From: Ascaphus truei
Lineage: Eukaryota; Chordata; Amphibia; Anura; Ascaphidae
Direction: 5' to 3'
Assembly: GCA_036426205.1 (NCBI GenBank)
Contig: CM071579.1
Location: 16,182,136-16,246,135 of the forward strand
DNA length: 64,000 nucleotides
Under the pieces are notes generated by a model. That model did no database searches. It saw nothing but the letters and a program-made list of their open reading frames with translations, and was not told the DNA's origin. Below are positions 24,661 to 36,905 of the stretch, in pieces (within the stretch, counting starts at the first letter, position 1; each line of letters begins with the position of its first letter). The position numbers and the translations under genes are program-made.

Positions 24661-24859
24661 AGAGAAATAACAAGGATTAGAAATGGCAAGATCTCTAATG
24701 GCCAATCAGTTGCATTATTCACAGGGCAACATTTCAACTGTCTACATTGAACAATGAAGTATAGCTGCAGATTTATAGGCCCATATTTAATATGCTGTGA
24801 AGCTATTTTCTACTTGGGAAAGCTTTGCATTTCATTCAGTTTATATTCATTTCGGGCCC

Positions 24860-25735
24860 CAAAAACTAGCACCAACATTTATTAAACAAGCACCAACACT
24901 AATCTAAACTACCACTAAAAATAACAAACTAGTACCAACACTAATCTAAACTACAGTACCACTAAAAGTAATAAACTAGTACCAACACATCTAAACTACC
25001 ACTAAAGGTAATAAACTTGTACCAGCACTAATCTAAACTACCACTAAAAGTAATAAACTAGTAATAACACTAATCTAAACTACCACAAAAAGTAATAAAG
25101 TAGTACCAGCACTAATCTAAACTACCACTCAAAGTAATAAACAAGCACCAACACTAATCTAAACTACCACCACCACTAATCTAAACTACCACTAAAAGTA
25201 ATAAACTAGTACCAGCACTAATCTAAACTACCACTAAAAGTAACAAACTAGTACCAACACTAATCTACACTACCACAAAAAGTAATAAAGTAGTACCAGC
25301 ACTAATCTAAACTACCACTCAAAGTAATAGACAAGCACCAACACTAATCTAAACTACCACCACCACTAATCTAAACTACCACTAAAAGTAGTAAACTAGT
25401 ACCAGCACTAATCTACACTACCACTTAAAGTAATAAACTAGTACCACCACTAATCTAAACTACCACTAAAAGTAATAAACTAGTACCAGCACTAATCTAA
25501 ACAACCACTAAAAATAATAAACTAGTACCAGCACTAATCTAAACTACCACTAAAAATAATAAACTAGTACCAGCACTAATCTAAACGACCACTAAAAGTA
25601 ATAAACTAGTACCAGCACTAATCTACACTACCATAAAAACAAAAACTACCACAAATACTAATATAAACTATCACCTGCACTAATCTAAACTAGCACCAAA
25701 ACTAATCTAATCTAGTGCTAACAATAATACTAAAC
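24860..25735 (+). repeat. 42-bp-unit minisatellite in the bdnf intron
   Basis: About 20 imperfect tandem copies of a 42-bp unit. One unit contains CTAATCTAAACTACCACTAA followed by AAGTAATAAACTAGTACCAG. Variant units (ACAAAAAGTAATAAAG and the short CACCACCACTAATC form) recur about 190 bp apart, near 25085/25275 and 25165/25360, showing a higher-order repeat of four to five units. The array starts about 215 bp upstream of the bdnf splice acceptor. Confidence 0.95.
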
Positions 25736-27973
25736 TAGAACTAACACTGGATTTCAACTGGAGTTACAAAGTTAGAACATTAAGGATTGGCTACATCTTT
25801 TACCATACAAACATAAATACATATTGTGTTATATTTTTCAATATAATCTCAAATGGGCTGCCCGTCTGCTGTAACCTCTAACCATGTAAGGATTAAGATG
25901 GTACAACTATAAAACATGGACTTTTGTTTGGCAAAAGATCTGTAATAATGGCAGAGCTGTTTTTGTGCAGGACCCTTAAACAAATAACAAATATTTTATA
26001 TGTGAACTGGAATAAAAGAGTTATCTTTAAACAAGGAAATATGTCAGAAATAATAGGGACCCGCTGCCTATGAACGATAACTAACATAATTTCCAATCCT
26101 AATAATTTCATAATCCCTTAATATATGCAGTTTCGTGTTGAACTCTAAAAATAGGGGGTGTTTCCCTCACAGAAATAGCAGTGAATAATGATAATATGAG
26201 CTGTGCTGTAAATATGCCTAAGAAGATAACATATGCTGCCCCCGCAGAGACATTTTTAGATGCTTGACTCATTCACATAAAGTACATTTTCAGTCCACTT
26301 TTTTCATGTTAACGTTGGTAACATTCTACAGGATGAAACACTTTGTGTTTATTGATGATAACCCCATGTACTGATAATTAATTGAACCAATATGTAGCAT
26401 TATTACACAGAGAGGGAATGAGGCAAGAATGTTTGTCATAGGAGGGATGTGTAACCTAGAAGCGCTCCCTGGAGTATATGCTACATGTCAAAGCCGTATA
26501 GAGATTTAATTTTTAATGATCTATCCTTTATTCAACAGGATCATTGTAAGGGCAATATGGGGAATGAGACTAAGTAACGCTTTAGTAACACATTCAGAAT
26601 CCTACTTTCGTGAACATAGTAGAGGAAAATGAGACTCTTGTAAAAATGCGCCCCATTGGGCTTTAATAAGAAACAGATACAAAAACAATAGGATTCTTGT
26701 TGGAAGAAAACAGCTAGGCTGTATCCAGAAGGATATGTTTATTGATGTAAAAGACTCGTAGGGTTAGAATTTCTAAATGCTGATGATGGGTACCAAACGC
26801 AGTTTTGCCTAGGATTGGGGTCGATTGCTCAATCAAACATAAATTTTCAAAGAAATCAACCAGTAAGAATGCTTATTCGTTGCTTACATAACTCCTTTTC
26901 ACACCAGAAGCATTGCATTTTGGGCACTTCTGCTTCTCCTGACACTGAAGAGGTTCATTTCTATGTTAGAGAAAGGAGCCCTGTATTGGTGTTATGTGAA
27001 TGGCAAAGCCTTGCAATGATACAGGTTGACTTGAGTGATAGAATGGTAATGGGGTAATTTGTGTGTAAAGACTGTATGGCATATGCAATACCTTCATTTA
27101 CATTGTTACTGACGCTCAGGAGCCAATGGGTTAAACGTAATTGAGAAAAACAAGCTGTGAAATAGTCTAATTTTAGTGACCATTCATCAAACACAAACAT
27201 TGACTTGAATATTAGCTATGCCCAAAAGTGCTGAGTTTATAACAATGTCAGTGTAAAGATTGCACATCACTTGTTCATTGTATAAAAACAATGCCTTTAT
27301 TTTCAGTGAGTAATTGGCTTAGGGCCCTCTAGCAAGGCAGGCGTTATCAGCCTTTGTAGAAGATGCTATCTGATGTGTCTGGATGTCTTTGTTTCCGAAT
27401 TGGGTGAGCAAAGCCAGTGATTCAGAAATGAGAAACACTCTCACAAAGACAGTACAGAAATTGTAGGCAATATTCTTGTTTTCAATGCCAGTGGAGTCAC
27501 ATTTTTCCTTCTGCTTTTACTTTACTGCTTTGCTTTGCATTTGTTTTGAATGACTAAAACACTGACTCATGGCTGTAACGTTACCGAGCTGGACATATTT
27601 TTAACTCCAAAAATTAAAAACATGCATGGAACGCCTATAACCTCATGAGCGCTGCCAGGGTCTGCAAGATATAACACTGAAAAGGTGTAAAATGTCTAAA
27701 AAGAACTTATCCCATTATTAGAATTCATCGCTGGCAAAGTTCAAGGATCAAAAAGAGTGAGGATTTGGTGGATGTCGGTGAAAACGTTACATTGTAATGG
27801 AATAAATGTGAAAAGGCTTAATTGAAGGTTGTGGGGACATTTGTACTGTAGTAAGTGAGATTGACTTCCCATGAGTTACACTCACTTTTCAAAGTGAGTC
27901 CTAAATACGTCTTTTGTGATATTATCTATTCATAGGTTAAAACAGATGTGTTGATTCCTTGAGGCAAAGACTC
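25736..27973. other. bdnf intronic DNA, no features recognised
   Basis: AT-rich, non-repetitive by eye. Small open frames (for example 26815-27057 plus) have no family features. Conserved enhancers may be present but cannot be told apart without alignment. Confidence 0.5.
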
Positions 27974-27976
27974 TTA

Positions 27977-28196
27977 GGCTGCGTCCATACAGCCTTCGCC
28001 GCGCGTGACATCACCCGCGGGAAGCGGTGCATTTTCAGGACATGGTAAACGCGTCATTGGGGGGCATGTCTGTGATGTCACAGAGCTGGTTTGACCTCAT
28101 TGGGCATTGGGCTCACGTGACCTGCTCGTCGCGCCGAGAAATCAATTTCAACTGATTCCTCGCGCACCGCATGCCTCCCTCCTGCTGGACACCGCC
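27977..28196. mobile_element. GC-rich Harbinger-like MITE
   Basis: Flanked by TTA on both sides (27974-27976 and 28197-28199). The ends are weakly inverted (GGCTGCGTCCATACAG against the complement of CTGCTGGACACCGCC). The CpG-rich interior includes GCGCCGAGAAATCAATTTCA, similar to the element at 46463. Confidence 0.5.
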
Positions 28197-28199
28197 TTA

Positions 28200-29296
28200 C
28201 GGGTAGATCCTCAGAAATTAGCTAAATAAGGGCAAATAACGTTACCTTACCTAATTAGGTAATGGACTATTTTTCCTTCATCTAACAGGGATTCTCAAAG
28301 CTAATCATATGCATAAATAAGCTCAGTTAGCAGAACCACCATCCTTATGTTAGCTGTAGAAACAGGGATGAGTATAGTGCTGAGATTCGTTCTTCAAAAC
28401 ACTGTGCATGCGCATTGGTTAAACTTTAAGGCGCTTTATTAAGGCAGCGCTATTAACTAGAGATGGGGGAACCAGTCCAAAGCCGTTTCACGTTTTTTCC
28501 CCCCAAATTTACCATTCAAAAGCCGTTCCGCGGTGTTACAGTTTCAATCCGCATGGATTAATCCAAAACCACCATTGGATACAACCCACTGATCGACTGT
28601 TCTGCACTCTGCACTCTGCTGATGGATTTTAAGAATCCCATCTGCGGATTCAGCAATTGGATTGGATTCTTAAAATTCGGCAGCGGGTTGCAGAATTCGC
28701 AGATGGATTGTCGGTGTTAAAAAAAAAAAAAATCCGCAAAAGGCGAATCGCCATTCTTGAGACAGATCCGCTGAAATCCGCGTGCCAAAGGAAGCGCCGA
28801 TCCGCAGCGGATCCAAATTCGCCCATCTCTACTATTGACAGAGAGATGTTCATGTGCGTTACCAAAGCTAATGCAAATCTTGTAATAATATTGGGAAATG
28901 TATCATTTTTATACTTATTATATTTTTAACTTAATTATATGGTATGTAATGTTCCACTATTATTATTGTACCAATATTAATTGTTAAGGTATGTATAGAT
29001 GTAGATTATTGCACACCCGTACGTAATACAGTCATTATTACATTATGTACCATATTAGTTCACACAAACATATCACTTTAATCACTAAAAAACATAATAT
29101 ACAGAAACATAATATACCATATTATGTGCATATGAGTAAGCCTAAGATCCATTAAAATGTAAGGATCCGCTACTTGTAAGGGAAATGCTAGGACATCGTA
29201 GCGCTAATCACCTTTGGATACACGGCACGGATATGGATACGTTAAATTGGGATAACGGAATGATAAAAAATTAGCAATCTGCTGAGGATCTACCCC
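28200..29296. mobile_element. Harbinger-like non-autonomous element with TTA target duplication
   Basis: The left end CGGGTAGATCCTCAG and right end CTGAGGATCTACCCC are inverted repeats, flanked by TTA at 28197-28199 and 29297-29299. The interior is AT-rich, has no transposase, and contains a nested MITE at 28460-28829. It begins at the TTA that also ends the preceding MITE. Confidence 0.7.
28460..28829. mobile_element. nested MITE with TA target duplication (Tc1/mariner-type)
   Basis: Ends GAGATGGGGGAA and TTCGCCCATCTC are inverted repeats flanked by TA on both sides. The interior contains multiple AATCCGC/GCGGATT palindromic motifs. The 90-codon open frame at its right end is not protein-like. 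Confidence 0.7.
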
Positions 29297-29299
29297 TTA

Positions 29300-29869
29300 G
29301 TCACGGGGGAAAAGTGGTGGTATTAAGTCTCAGTCATAAGTGCTAAAAGCTTAATTCCTTTACATAGTCGAAAGGTTGAGAGGTACTTGGTGGAATTCAT
29401 GACCCGACAAATTAAATGAACTGCACCTACCTGAATAACCCCCAAAATGCTTTATAACAAAATAGCCCCTACATTAAGTGAATTAGTAGCAAGGCATTTC
29501 AGGTGCTGCAAGCGCTGGAGGTGCAAGAATAGTACATAGGGGAACAAAGTCAAATGTAAATGTTAACTGGCTTCTAAATGGTCTCTCTGGAAAGCAAAGT
29601 TGGAGAGGCACAAGGTAAGTCACGTAGAACTGAGATTGTATTCCATTTAATAAAATAAAGATCAACTAAACTGGCACTCCAGTGTGCAAAATAACACTGC
29701 AATCACCAGCGTAAATACCCTAAAATGATGACCCTGTGGGGATATTCATTGGTGCTCAAAACGAGGTGGTTACTAAGAAACAAAAAACATTGAATCTTCA
29801 ATGTCTATAACCTCGCCAGGTAAGACACTGGGAGGATTCACCACTGAGGGTAAAACTTTTTAGTAAGAA

Positions 29870-29900
<31 letters not shown>

Positions 29901-30150
29901 ACACTACACACCACACAAGAAACCACACCTACCACACACACACACACACACACACACACCAAAAATATGCAAAAGATGTCTTTTATTGAGCCAACGTTTC
30001 GGCTTTATCAAGGCACCAGAGGGTAGCTGAAAAGTTGGGCCAGTAAAAGACAATTTTTGGACATTTTTAGTGTGCTTATCCCTTTGTTATTTTGGTACAG
30101 TACCTTATAGGTTCTCTGATGGCAGCACCCTCTCCAGTAATCTATTTACG
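29300..30150. other. intronic spacer with (CA)n microsatellite
   Basis: A CA repeat with interruptions at about 29868-29960 is followed by GCAAAAGATGTCTTTTATTG and GAGCCAACGTTTCGG near 29970-30003. The latter type of sequence is common in frog interspersed repeats. Nothing coding. Confidence 0.55.
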
Positions 30151-30154
30151 TGTG

Positions 30155-30315
30155 TGCTCCAACCCCTTCACATCAGTCCCTGCTTCAGCACAGGTGGCTC
30201 AATCAGAGGCTCAGGCTTCGTGGAAGACTGAGCCTCTGATTGAGCCACTTGTGCTGCAGCTGGGATATCTTTAAAACCTGTCCTGTTAGGGGGGTTCGCG
30301 GACGGGAGTTCAGCA
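30155..30315. mobile_element. truncated palindromic hAT-type MITE
   Basis: CTTCAGCACAGGTGGCTCAA and GAGGCTCAG on the left mirror CTGAGCCTCTGATTGAGCCA on the right. The right terminus resembles the longer copies, but the left terminus is not recognisable. Same family as 39832, 52617, 55734 and 61745. Confidence 0.65.
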
Positions 30316-31149
30316 GCCCACGTCTATTGAATAAGAGAGAACGCATGCACATCATGAAGAGTAAAATAATCACCCCCCAGTGTTTCTTACTAGGCGTTTT
30401 GTGAGTAGGCAGGTTTTCATGATCAGCAGGAGGCAACGGTCCGATAATGCATTCATCAAGGAAATTACATATAAAACCATGCTAATCTGGCACAACATTT
30501 CCATGACCACTTGTCCCAACTGACAAATACAAGCAGCCATCTGTTTTGTAAAGCAAATAACCTCATGTTAAAGTCCCCTTTTCATGGATCATGAACATTT
30601 GAAAAAAAGAGTATTTGTGTATGTCTTTCATTCGACCTCTAATTAATCTTAACTATCCCGACCACCAGATAATGGTATAAAATAATATTGTAGAGGCTCA
30701 GATGGTATGTTTGGTGTACGTCCAACGCATGATTTCATGTGTAAGGACACACACAGCGGGGACATCAGCAAGAGTTACATTTCATTATTTTACTAAATTA
30801 CTTTTATTAGAAACTTGGTACAAATAGATCCTATTATTGCAACACAATATTTTAATAAGAATTAACTTAACGTATTGCAGGCAAGTAATCCTGAAGATAT
30901 AAAAAAGGCCCATAGGCACAAATGTCCCCTCACTCAGCATGTGTTTGTGCTTAGAAGGGATACGTGTAAATACTTTAAGCAGCAAAGTATTTTATACACA
31001 GATACACTGTTGTAGAGGCGACCCACAATTGAACAAACGTTATGACCACTCTCCACCCTATGTAATATCCCCCTTAATGGAATCAGCAGTCAGACTGGGC
31101 CATATTCCAACCTGAGCCACACTCCATCCTACAATGAGCAGCCGCTTTA
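30316..31149. other. unassigned spacer
   Basis: AT-rich intronic DNA. No repeats or coding signals that I can support. Confidence 0.5.
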
Positions 31150-31345
31150 GCATCTGTAGACTGCCTGCCTGTAGACTGTAAGCTCTCAGGCAGGGCCCTC
31201 ATTACCTCTCTGTACCTGTCTGTGTGTGTTTGTCCTCACCTGTATGTAACTGTACTGTATATAATATACATTACTCTGTAACCCCATTGTACTGCGCTGC
31301 GGGATATTGTGGCACTTTACAAATAAACGATGATAATAATAATAT
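31150..31345 (+). repeat. L2/CR1-type LINE 3' end fragment
   Basis: Contains GACTGTAAGCTCTCAGGCAG, then GTAACCCCATTGTACTGCGC and GGCACTTTACAAATAAACGA, with a terminal (ATA/GATAATAAT) tail. This is the arrangement of L2-clade 3' UTRs and of the tail shared with MIR-like SINEs. Confidence 0.7.
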
Positions 31346-31702
31346 CCAACACAAAGTATCCCTGTTACATCATTTAAACCCCTGCATGACTTCCACTCTC
31401 CCAGCTGCCCTGCTCAGTGTATTTGGGCAGTGCAGGACGGCACCTCTGACACCCTAATGCGAACGGACAAAATGAAGATGGTTAATAAGGCGATGGGTAT
31501 GAAGAGGCCGCAGAGGTTAAAGTTGTACACACTTCAATTAGTGGAAGGCGAAAGCAGCACTGTAGTTATAATTCCACACGAGTTTGTGGCTTTCTGATAG
31601 AGTTGAAATACGTTAATCTTGCAAGATTGTGAGTTTAATACGGTCACTGACACTTTATGAGATCAAGTGCTTGATCTATGTCCGCCTATTGGCTTGGCCT
31701 AA
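31346..31702. other. unassigned spacer
   Basis: No feature recognised between the LINE tail and the Harbinger-type MITE. Confidence 0.5.
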
Positions 31703-31970
31703 GGCTGAGATTATAGAGGGGGCGATGGCGCTGGCGTGCACAATGTGAACAACAGTCCGATTCCCTATGAGGCCACCCATAGTGCATGCCACCGCCCTAG
31801 CGATGCAGAGTGACCACGTCACGTGAACGGTTCAGCAAAAGAGGGCGAACCGGCCTGGTGACGCCTTCGACACGCCTCCCCAATTGCTGGAAGCTGAGTT
31901 CACCCATCGCTCGGGCGAGAAAAGCGTGTGACGCCCTGCACTCGCACACGCAACCTCTATTATCTCAGCC
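31703..31970. mobile_element. Harbinger-type MITE with TAA duplication
   Basis: Terminal inverted repeats GGCTGAGATTATAGAGG and CCTCTATTATCTCAGCC are flanked by TAA at 31700-31702 and 31971-31973, the 3-bp target duplication of PIF/Harbinger elements. The interior is GC-rich without a transposase. Confidence 0.8.
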
Positions 31971-32099
31971 TAAGAATAATACCTCGTTACTCCTATTTGA
32001 GGCAGTGGCGTAAGTACAAGCTTTTGCTACCCTGCACAAAAATGTAAATGGCCCCCCAAATAAAAAAATGTGAACTAAATCTACAGGTTCCACGGAGTC

Positions 32100-32395
32100 C
32101 CGTGTTGGTGGCCTTGCGAGCCCCCCACTTTCTTTCTCTTACACTGCCCCCTCTCACACACCTTCTCGCTCTCTCACCCCCTCTATTTCTCACGCAACCT
32201 CATCCTCTCCCTCCCTCCTCTCACTCTAACACTCTCTCTCTTACCTCCTCGTCTCTCACTGTCTCCCCTTTTCCACTCTCACTCCATCCTCTCTCACTCT
32301 CTCCCACCCGCCTCTCTAATTCTCTCACTCTCCCCCTTCCTCTCTCACTCTATCCCACTCACTCAATTCCCCCTCATCCCTACTCACAGGTCCTA
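32100..32395. repeat. pyrimidine-rich (TCTC/CTCTCAC)n tract
   Basis: A nearly pure C/T plus strand of CTCTCAC-type units. The 116-codon Ser/Leu/Pro frame across it is compositional. Confidence 0.85.
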
Positions 32396-33480
32396 TGAAA
32401 ACTATTTAGTTAAGGATGGACATAATAAGACAAAATGTTCTTCACTTTGTACATGAGCAGGGAATCTCTGTAGAAACAAAAGCTCATGTAAAGCCAAATG
32501 TATTTTCAATGTTGTAGTCTGCAAATAACCTATTGTTCACCTAAAATCCCGTAATCAAAGTGCCTGGATAAAATTAAACAAGGGCCCTTATTGATGTAGA
32601 ATACTATTTTGTTCCCTTTAGGGTGATACATTGGGATATTTTGTACTTCTTTGTCCATCATTTTTTAAATAACTATAATAAAGATAAGAGAGGAATTCCC
32701 TTTATAAAAAGGAGTATTTTATCCACTATAATAGTGAGACTGCTGCCTCGAAATGAAGGGAAGGTGGTCATAGTCCATATCTCCAGCACTATGGAACCGG
32801 GACCCTTTAGTGTGGAAACAGTTAATATTAATACAAAACAGTCTACGGCGGTAACTGAAAGGCCCATGAAATTTAATTAGAGTTTAAACTGGCTGTGCAT
32901 GACAACCTATTGCAGATGCAATGCCCTAGATCATGACACAGCCGATTAAGAAATTATAACTTAATCAAGATACTTCAAAAAAGCACCGCAAGAGAATGTC
33001 AAACGGCCACAAAAATCTGGTTTACTAATCTATATTTAATTATCACGGAGCGCACAAATTATTCATGGGGGTTTGAAATGCTTCCCATGGTGACTTGCCC
33101 GAAAAAAAAAATCCTCATGCAAATCGGGAATGTTTCACTTTTTTCCTGGTACAATAATTTAAAAAAGGACCACATCTAACGTGCAGGTACATTTGAAACA
33201 CAACCCATCAGAAAACACCTAGATGACTATGCGACAGGATTATCTGCTCTATGACATAGGTGCATGATGTGTGTTTTTTTCAAATTAAATCAATGAATAA
33301 ATAAACTTAAAATCGACATAAATCTATGGAGGGCTCTCTGTCTCTTGGTGAGTTTTGGGTTGCGGAGAAGATTGGGGGAAGAGGAGCAAGCTGTTTTCAA
33401 ACCTTTTTGGAGTCTAGAATTAAACTTGAAGTCTCCACCAGACCTGAGTCCACCAAATATATTCCTGTATACTTGATCAT
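32396..33480. other. unassigned AT-rich spacer
   Basis: Only short frames. Nothing recognisable on either strand. Confidence 0.5.
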
Positions 33481-33985
33481 CTATGTCAGAGTCTTCCTAG
33501 ACATCCAGCTCCCAGCCACATTTCCTTTCTCTGTCCACTGGGTGTGCTGCTGTTTTCTGTCTGCTCTGGGGTTCCTCTGTTTGTCTGTCTCCTTGTTGCT
33601 CCTGTCCTCTGTCCTTATAGTTTCCTATTCCTCCCCTGCCTTGGTTTTGTGTTTTCAGACTCCCTCTGCCCTGATCTGTTTATGTTCCTATTCTGAGTCC
33701 TGTTCATATTAAAAGCCCTTGCTATTGAACTAGATTGCCCCAGTCTGTTTCCTGCTATCAAGTCCCAGTCCTGTTCCTGCTCCCTAGTCTCAGTCCCTGC
33801 TCCGTAGTCTCAGTTTCTGCTCCCCTGCCCTGCTCCTGCCTTCCTGTTGCCGACCCTGCCTGTGACCACGACAATCCTGCTTGCTGCCTGCCACCGAACC
33901 CTGCTTGTGACCACAACTATCCTTGCCTGCTCCCCGCTGTTCCGGCCACCAAGGTCCTACCCGCTCCAGGAGTCTCCCATTGACA
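33481..33985. repeat. CTG/CCTGCTCC-rich low-complexity segment
   Basis: A pyrimidine-biased region with recurring CCTGCTCC, CTCAGTCCCTGCTCC and TGTGACCACGAC-type phrases. The piece ATTAAAAGCCCTTGC near 33708 could be a poly(A)-signal-like remnant of a retroelement LTR, but no boundaries were found. Confidence 0.45.
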
Positions 33986-34649
33986 ATCTATATATTAGGC
34001 GGCCTCCTTATTCCATTCAAAGCTGAATCTTGCAGGAGTTTAATTTAGACCATTCCTGAGGAAGAGCTATTATGGTCAACCTGCTTCTTCCACTTTCTCT
34101 TGGGAAATCGGGTTCTGTCCCAGACTGTTAGTAGTGTCAATACTCAAAATCCCACTTCCTCCAGGTATGGTCGTGGCTATCATATGTCACTTAAGGCTTC
34201 CTTGTAACCAAACCCCCCCTTAAATGTGTCCCATATATTCTGGGACTTCTGAAGTGTAGAGATTAGTCCCACACAATTGGCTATTGGACCTGCAGCAAAC
34301 TTGTTTGCAATTAAGTATTTTATTCCCTCCCCCCTAAGTACTGCTTGCGCTGTTTGACTTTTACAAAGGGACAAAGGGGTTCAACATTTGTCACACTTAT
34401 GAGTTTAAGGTGCTGGCCTAAGAAGTGGAAGGCTACTGCTTTAGACCTGGTGCATGCTCCTTAGAATATTACAGTAAATGCACTTAGTGACAAGTGTTCA
34501 TTGTATCTACATAAAACTACTATTTACAGCACTGTACATTATTGTATATCAGAAGAAATTATTATTATTATTAATATGAAGAGTATGAGATCCACATTGT
34601 AATGTCTGCCTAATGAAATATAAGCATAAAAAAAAGGACGAAAAACAGG
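33986..34649. other. unassigned spacer
   Basis: No feature supported. Confidence 0.5.
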
Positions 34650-34850
34650 GGTGGGAGCCCTGCTCAGCTCTTTATTAGCATACTGAAGGGGAGAGGGGGG
34701 GGGGTCCCTGCTCAGCTCTTTATTAGCATACTGAAGGGGAGAGGGGGGTGGGTCCCTGCTCAACTCTTTATTAGCGTACTGAAGGGGGGGAGGTCCCTGC
34801 TCAGCTCTTTATTAGCGTGCTGATGGGGTGAGGGTGGAGGGGGGGAGCTG
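34650..34850. repeat. four-copy tandem repeat, 42-48 bp unit
   Basis: CCCTGCTCAGCTCTTTATTA recurs at about 34658, 34706, 34753 (one base changed) and 34795, separated by GCATACTGAAGGGG and G-rich runs. Unit length varies through the G runs. Confidence 0.85.
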
Positions 34851-35900
34851 AAATAACATGGTTCAACTCAGAAGGGGTCCCCTGGATCAAATTATGTAAA
34901 ACAAAGTAATTAAAGAAAACTGTATAGATGGATGTGCTGCTTTTAGGTGCTCGGCTTCCTCAGAAGACACAAAGTAAACCTATTCTGCTGGCAGTACTGC
35001 ATATAGCAGAATGTATAGACACAAAGAACCCATGCCAATAACATTTCCCAATTCAAATTTTGGTTGCACTGCATATGTTCATTGGAAAATATTTTAACAT
35101 GAACGTTCTTCTAGTTCTTAGTTTAATTGTTACATTAACTTCATAGTAATTAAGGCTGCCAAACAAACAATACATCTAAAAGCTGATATCGTTGTGTACC
35201 CATGAAAAGTCAGCATTGAGTTCTAAGAAATCCCTAAGGAGTGGTTAGCAGTGCATTACTTAGTAATGCAGTGACATCATTTACTGTAGTCATGGGACTG
35301 AGTTTGGTTCCATCATCTACATTAGCTCTATGTGATGTATGCATGTATATTTGTATTCATATAACACAACAATGTATGTAGTTCTGTACCAAAGAGACCA
35401 AAGGGAATGCTCAGATCCGGCTTGACATTTAACGGGGTTTGGTGCCAGGGGTGGAGCGTGGGGCCTCTTATCCTCTCCGGCATTTCCTCCTGCTCTTCAT
35501 CTCAGCGGCGTCATGTGATGTTGTGACATCACATTGCTATGGCAACGTGACGCCGCGATGTTGCAGAGATGAGGAGATGCCAGATAGAAGGTAAGAGAGT
35601 TACAGAGCCCCCCCATGCTCTCCACTGGCAGTTAAATCAGTTTAATTGTTGTGGGGAAGAGCGCAGGGCCTCTGTAACCGTGGGGGGCTCGGAGCGACTG
35701 CGCCGACAGTACTGCCATCACGCCGGCCCTGGACATGTTCATATAATTTAGTCCAAACAAACAGAAAATCACACAATATGAAAGGAAATTCCTGCCCTGT
35801 TTGATTACTTCCATACAGCACGCGAAGGAGTAAGTGCCATAGATGGCAGTGCCTAACCACCATGGTTGGTAAATGGGACTGTAGGTGTGGGGCAGTAGCC
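34851..35900. other. unassigned spacer
   Basis: A slightly GC-richer patch at 35440-35720 with CpG sites. Overlapping short frames on both strands have no family features. No gene called. Confidence 0.5.
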
Positions 35901-35904
35901 ATGA

Positions 35905-36905
35905 GTCCAGGCTAATGCTTCATTCAGACGGTGCGTTTTTAGGAGTTAGGAGTGTGAGGGAATTAAACAGGTAAGGGACAGTGAGGGAAACATTTTTATA
36001 GAGAGAGAGCAGTAGAGATGAAAGGGGTGGAAAGGAGACAGTTATGAGCAGAGGGCAGGAGATGAGTGGGGGCATAGCGAGAGATCAAAGCGGATATGTC
36101 GAGAGGAGCAGATGATTAAAGTACCTTGAAGGTAAGAAGGAGAACTCTGGAGGAGAGATGTGCAAAACTGTCCAAAATGCGATCATGAAATTAAAACAAA
36201 ATCTGATTCCCTGCTAAATATTTTACTAAACCTTAAAGCATTTAATTTCCCCCCTCCCCCCTTTAATATGTGCATCAATGCAATTCACACAATGATAAGT
36301 AATTAGTTAAGTTGCAGATCGATCTGTTCTCCTGTGATTAATCGGCGAAGATTCAGCTCGGGGGTTCACTAAGTGGCTGTCAGTGCAGCAGAAGAGGACC
36401 AAAGATGCAAAGTTCTGTGGGGAAGATCATGTGACCAGGCAGTCACTAGATACAATTGGTGCACTGCTAGAGAGAGGGCAGGGCTCAAAAAGGGGTGTGC
36501 CAGAGCCTGTTTCAGAAGAGGAATTGGATGTCACTTTGTAAATGGTTGGTATAGAAACAAAAAATGCTTGTTACATTATAATACATAAAAATGTCATTCA
36601 GAGAGACCTGAACTAGGTTGCAATAATCCACATGGGAGAGGATAAGGGCGTTCATTTCAGATTTAGCATTAGATTGAGAGTAGAAAGGGCGGATGTTGGC
36701 AATGTTACGGAGGAAAAAGTGACTAGTTTTAGCCAGAGCATGAATGTGAATGTGACTGGAGAGGGAGGAGTCAAATGTCACATTTAGGCAACATGCTTTG
36801 GTGACAGAATAGATGATTATTCCATTTACTGTCATGGAAAAATTGGATATTGGGTCAGAGGAAATTTGGAGGTGCTCAGTTGTGATCTTGGGGGAAACAA
36901 TGTAA
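35905..36905 (-). mobile_element. degraded L2-type LINE fragments, minus strand, with interrupting DNA
   Basis: The minus frame at 36512-36835 reads LSSHIHIHALAKTSHFFLRN and later SHVDYCNL. These match the carboxy-terminal region of L2 reverse transcriptases, as seen in the better-preserved copies at 41957-42271 and 47270-49240. A purine-rich antisense stretch at 35930-36160 resembles the 3' end of the same family. The 36170-36580 segment between them is unrelated. Not functional. Confidence 0.65.

Noticed and set aside
24624..24737. 38-residue N-terminal extension of the bdnf frame
   Set aside because: It crosses the splice acceptor at 24645-24646, so the residues before FHQVRRV are intron sequence.
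24860..25735. Possible CRISPR-like array because of regular units
   Set aside because: Units are contiguous without unique spacers and lie in a vertebrate intron; it is a minisatellite.
32048..32398. 116-codon plus frame
   Set aside because: A (CTCTCAC)n tract; composition only.
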